64,000 nucleotides of DNA, from the NCBI RefSeq assembly GCF_014205275.1, contig NZ_JACHND010000001.1:6324001-6388000 (forward strand), read 5' to 3'. The stretch comes from Sphaerisporangium siamense (GTDB lineage Bacteria > Actinomycetota > Actinomycetes > Streptosporangiales > Streptosporangiaceae). This document shows positions 36,990 through 44,850 of the stretch, in pieces. Within the stretch, counting starts at the first letter, position 1. Every line of letters starts with the position of its first letter. The notes under the pieces were generated by a model. It ran no database searches, had not been told where the DNA came from, and saw only the letters and a list, made by a program, of their open reading frames with translations. The position numbers and the translations under genes are program-made.

Positions 36990-37954
36990 CACGCCTCCCC
37001 TCGGGTGCGCAGGGCCCGCCGGTAGACGACGGCCATGACGACGAGCAGCGCGAGGATCAGCACGCCCCACGCCGCCGAGCCCGAATAGTCGCGGATGCCC
37101 TCGAACGCCTGCCGGTAGGCGTAGGTGACCAGGATCTCGCTGGAGCCTCCCGGGCCGCCCCGGGTGACCAGGTAGATGACGGGGAACTGGTTGAAGGTCC
37201 AGATCGTGCCGAGCAGCACCACCGTGCCGGCGACCGGCCGCAGTCCGGGCAGGGTGATGTGCCGGAAGCGCCGCCACGGGGTCGCGCCGTCGACCTCGGC
37301 CGCCTCGTACAGCTCGCGCGGGATGGCCTGCAGGCCGCCCAGCAGGGCGAGCATCATGAACGGCACGCCGAGCCACACGTTGACCGCGATCACCGACACC
37401 TTGGCCCAGAGCGGGTCGTCCAGCCAGTCGATCCCGCCGAGCCCGGCGGCGCGCAGCATGGCGTTGACGACGCCGAACTCGCCGTTGAGCAGGTACCGCC
37501 AGATGAACGCCGACACGAACGCCGGGACGGCCCACGGCAGCACGAGCAGCACGCGGTAGAGCGAGCGCAGCCGCAGCGGCCGGTTCAGGAGCATCGCCAG
37601 GCCCAGGCCGAGGCCGTAGTGCAGGGCGACGCACACCACCGTCCAGGTGACGGTCCAGCCGAGCCGGGTCAGGAACTCGGCGGAGGTGACGATGCCGGCG
37701 TAGTTGGACAGGCCGACGAACTCGTAGGTCGAGGGGATGGTGTTCATCCCGATCGTCCGGCCCATGGTGGCCTCGGTCGCGTCGGTGAGGGACAGGTAGA
37801 CCCCGCGCGCCAGGGGGTAGCCGACGAGGACCAGCGTGACGATCACGACGGGCGCGCACATGGCCCACGCGTACCAGTGCCGGGCTCCGGCGCGGGGGCG
37901 GCGGCCACGGGCGCGGGGGCCCGGGGCCGCCGTGTCAACGACCTGGGTCGTCAT
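36986..37954 (-). CDS. malF: Carbohydrate ABC transporter permease, MalF type
   Basis: A 322-residue permease with six helices after a basic N-terminal 28 residues (RARGRRPRAGAR). The coupling motif is LYEAAEVDGATPWRRFRHIT. The entry IPSTYEFVGLSNYAGIVTS is typical of MalF/UgpA-like proteins. It pairs with MalG to form the membrane channel for the sugar bound by the lipoprotein encoded immediately upstream (3-bp gap). Confidence 0.92.
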   Translation of the reverse strand: MTTQVVDTAAPGPRARGRRPRAGARHWYAWAMCAPVVIVTLVLVGYPLARGVYLSLTDATEATMGRTIGMNTIPSTYEFVGLSNYAGIVTSAEFLTRLGWTVTWTVVCVALHYGLGLGLAMLLNRPLRLRSLYRVLLVLPWAVPAFVSAFIWRYLLNGEFGVVNAMLRAAGLGGIDWLDDPLWAKVSVIAVNVWLGVPFMMLALLGGLQAIPRELYEAAEVDGATPWRRFRHITLPGLRPVAGTVVLLGTIWTFNQFPVIYLVTRGGPGGSSEILVTYAYRQAFEGIRDYSGSAAWGVLILALLVVMAVVYRRALRTRGEAW

Positions 37955-37957
37955 GGG

Positions 37958-39250
37958 TCAGAGGCTCCAGCCCTTGAGCAGCCCCTGGTACGCCTTGGCG
38001 ACGTCGCCCAGCATCGGTCCGGCGGGCCGCTGCCCGGCGGCGAGCTTCTGGTAGCCCTCCAGCAGCGGCTGGAAGAGCTGGCCGCCCTCGGGGATCCAGG
38101 GACGCTCGACCGCGGCGGCCATCGGCTCCCGCCACTTGGCGATCATCGGGTTGGCCTGCGCCTCGGGCATGGTGTAGGCGGGGCGGCGAGTGGGCAGCAG
38201 GCCGAGCTTCCCGGCGATCTTCGCCTGGGTCTCGGCGGAGGCCATGTACCGGACGAACAGGTAGGAGGCGTCCAGGTCGCCGGAGCCCGCGTAGACGGCG
38301 TAGTCGTGGCCGCCGGTCGGGGACCCGGCCTTCGCCGACCCGGCGGGGACGGGCGCGACCCCGAAGTCGTCCGGGTCGTCCTTGAAGACGGCGCCGCCGA
38401 GGTTGTCGGTGTTCGACCACGGGCCGTTGAAGATCATCGCGACCTTGCCTTCCTTGAAGGCGGTCTCGGCGTTGGTGTAGCTGTCCTGGATGGCGGGCTT
38501 GGCCGCCGCGCCGGAGGCGATCAGGTCCTCGACGACCTTGACCCCCGCCACCGACGGGGGCGCGGCGACGGTGATCTTCTTGCCGGCGACGTCCAGCAGG
38601 TCGCCGCCCTCGCCGTAGATGAACGGCAGCAGGAAGTAGGCGTCGACGTTGAGCGCGAGACCGTCGGCGCCGGCCTTGGACTTCACGTCCAGGGCGGTCT
38701 GTTTGAGCTCGGCGAACGTCTTCGGCGGGGCGTCGTGCCCGGCCTTCTTCAGCAGCTCCTTGTTGTAGAGGAGGCCGAGGGTGTCGGTGACCTGCGGGAC
38801 GGCGTACGTCTTGCCGGCGTACTTCCCGCTGCCGGCCGGGCTCGGGAGGAACTCCTCGGGCTTGTCGAGCGCCGGGGTGCCGTCCAGGGGCGCCAGGTAG
38901 CCGAGGGAGGCGAACTCGGCCACCCAGCCGACCTCGGCGCGCAGCACGTCGGGGGCGCCGGAGCCGCTCTGCGCGGCGGTCTTGAACTTGTTCTGCGCGT
39001 CGGCGAAGGGGACGTTGACGTAATCGACCTTGATCTTCGGGTACTTCGCCGTGAAGTCCTTGATCACTTCCTGGAAGACCGGCGCCTCGTTGGTGGCGTC
39101 GGAGGTGTCCCACCACGTCACCTGGCCGGAGACGGCGGCGGGGTCGGAGGCCGGTGCGGCCGTCCGCCGGGGGGATTCCTCGCCGCCGCAGGCGGAGACC
39201 GCCAGCGCGAGCGCCGCGGCGACCGCCGCGGCCGAGATGCCTCGCCGCAT
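37958..39250 (-). CDS. malE: Maltose/alpha-glucoside-type ABC solute-binding lipoprotein
   Basis: A 430-residue secreted lipoprotein. The signal peptide ends in lipobox LAVSAC with the lipidated Cys about residue 22. The binding domain has the extracellular solute-binding family 1 pattern (VTWWDTSDATNEAPVFQEVI, AMIFNGPWSNTDNLGG, GGHDYAVYAGS). It delivers sugar to the two downstream permeases. AGGAG precedes the ATG at 39250; the frame is open 17 codons upstream but lacks a signal peptide. It is the first gene of the operon, with operator-like repeats upstream. Confidence 0.92.
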   Translation of the reverse strand: MRRGISAAAVAAALALAVSACGGEESPRRTAAPASDPAAVSGQVTWWDTSDATNEAPVFQEVIKDFTAKYPKIKVDYVNVPFADAQNKFKTAAQSGSGAPDVLRAEVGWVAEFASLGYLAPLDGTPALDKPEEFLPSPAGSGKYAGKTYAVPQVTDTLGLLYNKELLKKAGHDAPPKTFAELKQTALDVKSKAGADGLALNVDAYFLLPFIYGEGGDLLDVAGKKITVAAPPSVAGVKVVEDLIASGAAAKPAIQDSYTNAETAFKEGKVAMIFNGPWSNTDNLGGAVFKDDPDDFGVAPVPAGSAKAGSPTGGHDYAVYAGSGDLDASYLFVRYMASAETQAKIAGKLGLLPTRRPAYTMPEAQANPMIAKWREPMAAAVERPWIPEGGQLFQPLLEGYQKLAAGQRPAGPMLGDVAKAYQGLLKGWSL

Positions 39251-39656
39251 GTTCGTGCACTCTCCTCGCTCAGCTTCATCGCTCAGTGGATCGGCGCACA
39301 CCGCCCTGCTTCCCCCGAGGGGACGGCATCACCGGGGTAGGCGGAACGTAACAGTCGTGTGAACGACTCTGAAAGACCTTTCGGAAACTTTCTGCAAACT
39401 CTGTCAGGTACCGGCCGGGCGCGCCATTAGATGCTCCGAGCGAGCGGCCCGCGACCCGTTTCGCGCACGCGGTCATGACGACGGTCGTCCGGGACGTTTG
39501 CGCCTGTCCTGACCTCGACGACGCGGCGACGGTCAAGTAACCGGCGGATGAGCGTTTTCTCACCCCATGTATGGACACAGCGCCCCACGACGCGATGTAC
39601 TACCTCATCAATCACAATGACGGCTGGGATCCGGGCGTGACGCCCGGGAGGAACGA
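39251..39656. other. 406-bp divergent control region between malE and the sugar ATPase
   Basis: No gene. It holds operator-like repeats at 39371-39400 on the malE side and a Shine-Dalgarno GGGAGG at 39646-39651 for the ATPase. Nothing else is supported. Confidence 0.6.
39371..39400. promoter_or_regulatory. LacI/MalR-like operator repeats upstream of malE
   Basis: GAAAGACCTTTC (39371-39382) is an inverted repeat, followed closely by a GAAACTTTC-like dyad. Read on the minus strand the region is TTTGCAGAAAG then TTTCCGAAAGG, an approximate 11-bp direct repeat. LacI-family maltose regulators of actinomycetes bind related TTGCAG/GAAA-containing repeats, and a LacI gene ends this operon. About 120 bases separate it from the malE start. 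Confidence 0.45.
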
Positions 39657-40946
39657 GTGACGATGAGTACCGTCGTTCTCGACAGCGTGACTAAGGTGTA
39701 CCCGGGGGGGCATCTCGCGGTCGATCGAATGAGCCTGCGTGCGGAAGAGGGGGAGCTTCTCGTCCTACTCGGGCCATCCGGCTGTGGCAAGTCGACGCTG
39801 TTGCGCATGATCGCCGGCCTTGAGGAGATCACCTCCGGCGACCTCTATCTCGACGGACGGCACGCCAACGACCTGATCCCACGGGACCGCGACGTCGCGA
39901 TGGTCTTCCAGAACGGCGCGCTGTACCCGCACAGGACCGTACGCCGCAACCTCTCGTTCCCGCTGGAGATCGCCAAGGCCGACCCCGCGCTCGTCAGGGA
40001 GCGGGTGGTCGAGCTCTCCCGCGCGCTGCACATCGACGAGACGCTCGACCGCCGCCCTGGAACGCTCTCCGGCGGCCAGCGGCAGCGGGTGGCCATGGGC
40101 AGGGCCATCGTGCGCCAGCCGTCGCTGTTCCTGATGGACGAGCCGCTGTCGAACCTCGACGCCGGCATGCGCACCGAGCTGCGCATGGAGATCTCCTCGC
40201 TCGTGCGCGCCCTCGGCGTGACGACGATCTACGTGACGCACGACCAGGTCGAGGCGCTGACGCTGGCCGACCGCATCGCGATCATGAACCGCGGCGTGCT
40301 GCAGGACGTCGGCACCCCCGGCCAGATCTACAACGACCCGGCGACGGCCTTCGTGGCCTCGTTCCTCAGCTCGCAGCAGCTCAACCTGCTCTCGGCCACC
40401 GTGCGGACCCCGCAGAACCAGTACATCATGCTGGACTTCGGCCTCCACCAGATCACGATGCCGTGGACCGACCCGCGCGCCTACGCGGTCTCGCAGCACA
40501 CCGGCAGCCAGATCATCGTCGGGATCCGCCCGGACGGCCTGACGCCGATCGGTGAGGGTGTGGACGGCCCCTTCTTCAGCGGGCGGGTCAGGACGCTGGA
40601 GTACCACGGCCACGAGTGGCTGGCCTACCTGGAGGTCGGCATCCCCGCGGTGCCCGCGCCGGAGCCGCCGCACCGCCAGAACGTGCACGCCAACGGCGAC
40701 GGCAACGGCACCGCGGGCGGTGGCAAGATCCGCTCGATGATGCGTCGCCTGATGGCCACCGGCGACGAGCGCCCCGATCAGGAGATCGCCGTGGGCAGCG
40801 GCCACCACCGCAGGGCCGACCTGGTCGTGCGGCTCGGCGCCCGCCCGGCCTGGCGGGCCGGAGAGCACGGCAGGGTGGCCGTGGACCTCAGCAGGCTGAT
40901 GCTGTTCACCGTGGAGGGCAACAGGATCGACCCGCCCCGCCGCTGA
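39657..40946 (+). CDS. Carbohydrate ABC importer ATPase (MalK/UgpC/MsiK family, divergent)
   Basis: A 429-residue ATPase. Motifs: Walker A GPSGCGKSTL, Q loop FQNGALYPHRTV, signature LSGGQRQRVAMG, Walker B SLFLMDEPLSNLDAG and switch VTHDQ; the C-terminal TOBE-like domain begins near 245. Family consensus is FQNYALYPHMTV and LSNLDAKLR; the G, R and GM here are departures. An extra segment of about 60 residues, rich in Asn, Gly, Arg and His, interrupts the C-terminal domain near 345-400. It faces malE and is the only sugar-importer ATPase visible, so it may energise both the mal and ceb importers, as MsiK does in streptomycetes. Confidence 0.9.
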   Translation: MTMSTVVLDSVTKVYPGGHLAVDRMSLRAEEGELLVLLGPSGCGKSTLLRMIAGLEEITSGDLYLDGRHANDLIPRDRDVAMVFQNGALYPHRTVRRNLSFPLEIAKADPALVRERVVELSRALHIDETLDRRPGTLSGGQRQRVAMGRAIVRQPSLFLMDEPLSNLDAGMRTELRMEISSLVRALGVTTIYVTHDQVEALTLADRIAIMNRGVLQDVGTPGQIYNDPATAFVASFLSSQQLNLLSATVRTPQNQYIMLDFGLHQITMPWTDPRAYAVSQHTGSQIIVGIRPDGLTPIGEGVDGPFFSGRVRTLEYHGHEWLAYLEVGIPAVPAPEPPHRQNVHANGDGNGTAGGGKIRSMMRRLMATGDERPDQEIAVGSGHHRRADLVVRLGARPAWRAGEHGRVAVDLSRLMLFTVEGNRIDPPRR

Positions 40947-40960
40947 GCGCCGGGCGCGGC

Positions 40961-41590
40961 TCAGGCCACGGTGCGGTCGGCGTCCGTGGCCGCGAGCAGC
41001 GAGACGATCTCCACGAGGCGGACGATCTTGTCCACCTCGACCTGGTGGAAGGCGGGTCCCTGGGCGCGGGCCACCACCAGGTGCAGGCCCGCGGCGTGCA
41101 CGGGCAGGCTCACCAGGTGGAGCGGTCCCTCGCTGAAGGCGGAGGGCCGCAGCGGCGTGAGCTCGGGCATCGCGGCCACGCCCGGCGCCTGCCAGCTTCC
41201 GTGCACCACCGCGCCGGTGCGGGAGTCCACCGCGACCGCCCACTCGGCGCCGACCAGGTCGGGGGCGGCGTCCACCAGCGTGACGAAGGCCCTGCCGGTG
41301 TCGGAGGCGACGTGGCCGAGCAGGTCGTAGTCGGGGCTCACGCCGGGCGACTCGCGCGTCGGCCACACGCCCTCGATGCGCACGCCGGGCACGACCGCGA
41401 GGCGCTCGCGCAGTTCGCCGGCGGCGGACCCGCCCTGCCAGGACAGCGTGAAGTCGTCCACCGCCCGGCCGCCCTCCCGCTCCAGGACCGTGACCTGGAG
41501 GATGTCCGCCCCGAGTACGCCGAAGGCCCGGGCCACCTGCCCGAGCACGCCCGGACGGTCGGGCAGCGAGACTCGTACCCGTAGCATCAT
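40961..41590 (-). CDS. ACT-domain protein
   Basis: A 209-residue cytoplasmic protein. The first 75 residues form an ACT domain (LRVRVSLPDRPGVLGQVARA, then ILQVTVLEREGG), a small-molecule-sensing fold that usually binds amino acids. The rest (GAEWAVAVDSRTGAVVHGSW onwards) is not a family I recognise. No enzyme is fused, so it may regulate another protein. The ATG at 41590 follows GAGGTGG; a GTG at 41599 is possible. Confidence 0.75.
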   Translation of the reverse strand: MMLRVRVSLPDRPGVLGQVARAFGVLGADILQVTVLEREGGRAVDDFTLSWQGGSAAGELRERLAVVPGVRIEGVWPTRESPGVSPDYDLLGHVASDTGRAFVTLVDAAPDLVGAEWAVAVDSRTGAVVHGSWQAPGVAAMPELTPLRPSAFSEGPLHLVSLPVHAAGLHLVVARAQGPAFHQVEVDKIVRLVEIVSLLAATDADRTVA

Positions 41591-41743
41591 CGTGACCACC
41601 TCTGTTCGCGCCGTGCCGCCATGAGGGAGCCGCCCCGCGTACGGGCCGACCTGGTATTTCTTTCATCTACTGCACCACGCCACACAGCATGCCGAACCGA
41701 GGTTTCGCGGATGTTCCACGAAAATGTCCGAAATAATGCGAAA

Positions 41744-43042
41744 TCAGTATTGATAGGCGCCTGAGTCTGGATTCTTCAGCGGGATGCGCCGCCCCGCCGC
41801 GTCGTACGCCAGCGCCGCGCCGCCGTACCAGGAGGGCCCGATCGGCACTCCCCTGCCGATGGCCGGCGATCCCGGCCGCAGCCGCAGGTCGTCGTGGCCC
41901 CGGAAACGCGGGTCGGCGCGCACCGAGCGGGCGCCGGGGGTGAACCGGCCGCGCCTGCCGTCGTAGACGCCGCCCGCGTCGTCGGCGCCCGAGCCGTCCT
42001 CGAAGCCCACGAGCCCGCCGACCTTGACGACGTTGTTGCGCAGCCTGAGGATCTTCGCCGAGCAGCCGTCGGCGCACGAGACGCCGATCGTGTGCCGTCC
42101 CGGCAGGTAGACCGAGTTCCCCGCGGCCAGAGTGCCGGTGACCGGCCCGACGCCGTGCCCCCGGCCGCGCGTGATGAGGAACGATCCACGATCGTGGGAG
42201 GACGTCACCACGTTGGTCGCGAAGACGTTGTCCCGGGCGGTGCCGCCGGGCTCGTGGCCGAGCTCGGTGAAGGTCTCGTTGTCGCGGGCGACGTTGCGGG
42301 CGACGAGGTTGCGGTCGCCGCCGTAGATCTCCACGGCGGCGCCGTCGTAGACGTAGTCGTGGCTCGGCGCGTAGCTGCCGGTGATCACGTTGCCGATCAC
42401 CCGGTTGTCGTCGCCGTTCAGCAGCACCCCGAACGCGCCGGAGTCGTTGTCGGGCACGTCGTCGTTGACGCTCATGCGGTTGTTCTCGGCGATGCGGCTG
42501 TCGCGGATCAGGTTGTGCGCGCCGCTCTCGGTCACCCACACCCCCGCCACGTTGTGGTCGGCGAGGACGTCCCCCAGGGCGTTGTGGCGTCCCTCGACGC
42601 GGAACCCGGCCCAGCCGCACGCGGTGGCCCGCAGGCCCGACACCCGCCAGCGCGCGCCGGCGAGCACCACGCACGCCTCCTCGCCGCCGCTGATCACCGG
42701 CCGCGGCCCCTCGCCGTAGGAGCCGGCCGTGATGGGCCGCGCGGCGGTGCCCTCGCCCGACAGCGTCAGCGTGCCCTTCCACCGGCCGCCGCGCCGGAAC
42801 AGCAGCGCGTCGCCGGGCCGCAGCCGGGCCCGGCCCGCCCGCTCCAGCGACCGCCACGCCTTGCCCGGCGTGGTGCCCGCGGCCTCGTCGTCGCCCTCGC
42901 GGGCGTCCACGTAGAAGATCCGCGCCGCCCCCGCCCCGGCTCCCGCTGCGGCGGCCTGCCCGGAGGGGACCGCCGCGGGGGCGGCGAGCAGCACGAGGGC
43001 AAGCGGGGACGGCAGGAACGCCCGGCGGAGGAACCGCGCCAT
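41744..43042 (-). CDS. Secreted right-handed beta-helix protein
   Basis: A 432-residue exported protein. A signal peptide lies at residues 1-30 (LPSPLALVLLAAPAAVPSGQ). FYVDAREGDDEAAGTTPGKA is a typical opening. A series of parallel-beta-helix turns rich in N, D and G follows, such as HNLIRDSRIAENNRMSVNDD and NRVIGNVITGSYAPSH. The end GSPAIGRGVPI and GAYQY is common in such proteins. Many bind or cut polysaccharides, but no catalytic motif is recognised. The ATG at 43042 has only a weak Shine-Dalgarno. It is divergent from the orphan kinase. Confidence 0.82.
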   Translation of the reverse strand: MARFLRRAFLPSPLALVLLAAPAAVPSGQAAAAGAGAGAARIFYVDAREGDDEAAGTTPGKAWRSLERAGRARLRPGDALLFRRGGRWKGTLTLSGEGTAARPITAGSYGEGPRPVISGGEEACVVLAGARWRVSGLRATACGWAGFRVEGRHNALGDVLADHNVAGVWVTESGAHNLIRDSRIAENNRMSVNDDVPDNDSGAFGVLLNGDDNRVIGNVITGSYAPSHDYVYDGAAVEIYGGDRNLVARNVARDNETFTELGHEPGGTARDNVFATNVVTSSHDRGSFLITRGRGHGVGPVTGTLAAGNSVYLPGRHTIGVSCADGCSAKILRLRNNVVKVGGLVGFEDGSGADDAGGVYDGRRGRFTPGARSVRADPRFRGHDDLRLRPGSPAIGRGVPIGPSWYGGAALAYDAAGRRIPLKNPDSGAYQY

Positions 43043-43265
43043 GTGACCACACCCAGTAATCGATCGCTGCCGCACACCGTAGCGGCCATGGGGCCCCGGC
43101 GGGAGACCTCGGTCCGCCGGGGACCGGAATCGTGATCCGGCACGCGGGACGGTAGGCCGCGCCCGCGGCCGGGCAGGAGCGCGGCCGGAGGAGTTTGCCA
43201 TGCCTTGGACACCTCTTTCCCGCCGCGCGGATCTCGGCGGAGATACGCGCCGTTAGCCTTTGCCA

Positions 43266-44618
43266 ATGTCCCTCCGCCGGGCCGCCGTCTGGCCTCGATC
43301 GATCCGGGGGCGGGTCACCCTTCTCGCCCTGGGCGTGGCCGGCCTCTTCCTGATCCCTCTGGCGGTCGCGGCCGACACGGTCATCAGGCACGCCGTGGCC
43401 ACGTCGCTGGCGCGGGAGACAAGGGAGGCCGCCTCCCGCGCCGCCTCGGCCGTCCGCGCCTCGACGCTGCGCAACCCCATCTCCCCCGTGCCCGAGGGCG
43501 CCGACCTGATCCAGGTGATCGGGCCGGGCGGCCACGTGCTCGCGGCCAGCGACGGCGCGGACCTGGACCCGATCAGCACCACGCGCCCGGCCGGGCGCCG
43601 CCGCGTCGCGCAGTTCACCGCCTGCCCCGGCGCCGCCGCCCGCTGCTACGAGGTCACCGCGATGGTCACCGGAGCCACCCCGGGGGCGCCGCTGGTGTAC
43701 GCGGCCAAGCGGGCGCCGCTGCTGGTCTCCACCCCCGCCCTGGAGGCCGCCATCGGCCTGCAGACCGCGGCCCTCGCCGCGCTGGTCGGCTGGGTGGCCT
43801 GGAAGGCGTCCGACCGGGGGCTGCGCACGATCGACAACATCAAGGCCGAGCTGGCGCACATCACCGTGAGCGACCTGTCGCGGCGCGTCGCCGAGCCGCG
43901 CGGCGACACCGAGATCGCCCGGCTCGCCAGGACCGTCAACACCACGCTGGCGCGCCTGGAGAACTCGGTGGAGCAGCAGCGCAGGTTCGCCGCCGACGCC
44001 TCCCACGAGCTGCGCACGCCGATCGCCGGGCTGCGCGCCCAACTGGAGGAGGCGCGGCTGCACCCCGAGCACACCGACCTGGCCGTCCTCGTGGACGGCG
44101 CGCTGCGCGACACCGACCGCCTGCAGAACATCATCACCGACCTGCTGTTCATGGCCAGGCTCGGCTCGGGAGGCCCGGCGGCGCAGGAGCGGGTGGACCT
44201 GGCCCGGCTGGCGGCGGAGGAGGCCGAGCGGCGGCGCGGGCGCGTGCCGGTGGAGACCGACGCGCGGGAGGAGGTGACCGTGCTCGGCGTCAGCACGCAC
44301 CTGTCCCGCGTGATCGGCAACCTGCTGGACAACGCCCAGCGGCACGCCGACGCGCTGGTCAGGGTCGAGGTGCGCGCCCGCGACGGCACCGCCGTCCTCA
44401 CCGTCACCAACGACGGCGACCGCATCCCCGAGGCCGACCGCGAGCGCGTCTTCCAGCGGTTCGCCCGGCTCGACGACTCCCGCAGCAGGGACCGCGGCGG
44501 CACCGGGCTGGGCCTGGCCATCGCCCGCGACGTCGCCATCGCCCACGGCGGGACGCTGCACGCCGAGGACGTCCCCGAGGGCACCAGGTTCGTGCTGCGG
44601 CTTCCGACCGCCGGGTGA
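43266..44618 (+). CDS. Orphan sensor histidine kinase
   Basis: A 450-residue membrane kinase. Helix 1 is ALGVAGLFLIPLAVAADTV, then an extracytoplasmic domain with two Cys (TACPGAAARCYE), helix 2 (LQTAALAALVGWVAWKASDR), HAMP, a HisKA with FAADASHELRTPIAGL, and an ATPase with NLLDNAQRHA, NDGDRIPEADRERVF and GGTGLGLAIA. No response regulator gene is adjacent, so its partner is elsewhere. Possibly it is a paralogue of the kinase fragment at position 1. The ATG at 43266 is preferred to a TTG at 43260. Confidence 0.92.
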   Translation: MSLRRAAVWPRSIRGRVTLLALGVAGLFLIPLAVAADTVIRHAVATSLARETREAASRAASAVRASTLRNPISPVPEGADLIQVIGPGGHVLAASDGADLDPISTTRPAGRRRVAQFTACPGAAARCYEVTAMVTGATPGAPLVYAAKRAPLLVSTPALEAAIGLQTAALAALVGWVAWKASDRGLRTIDNIKAELAHITVSDLSRRVAEPRGDTEIARLARTVNTTLARLENSVEQQRRFAADASHELRTPIAGLRAQLEEARLHPEHTDLAVLVDGALRDTDRLQNIITDLLFMARLGSGGPAAQERVDLARLAAEEAERRRGRVPVETDAREEVTVLGVSTHLSRVIGNLLDNAQRHADALVRVEVRARDGTAVLTVTNDGDRIPEADRERVFQRFARLDDSRSRDRGGTGLGLAIARDVAIAHGGTLHAEDVPEGTRFVLRLPTAG

Positions 44619-44850
44619 ACGCGCGCGCCTCCGGGTGAACGCCGGCGGGTGCGGGTGAACCCGCGCCGACCAGGGGATGACTCCCGCGTGACCGCAGTTC
44701 ATACGGCCCCCAAGAGTTAACAGGAGTGACGTCAGGCGTTCAGCTCTGGCACCCCCTTCCGGGCAGTACCGATGGTTAGCGTGCTCGACATCCTCAGGCG
44801 CCCTCCCCCGTTCCGGCGGGCGCCGCCGCGTCGCACACCAAGGAGTCATC

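Noticed and set aside
37935-39260. 441-codon frame in the same strand as malE
   Set aside because: Shifted shadow of malE; the real frame has a lipobox and solute-binding motifs.
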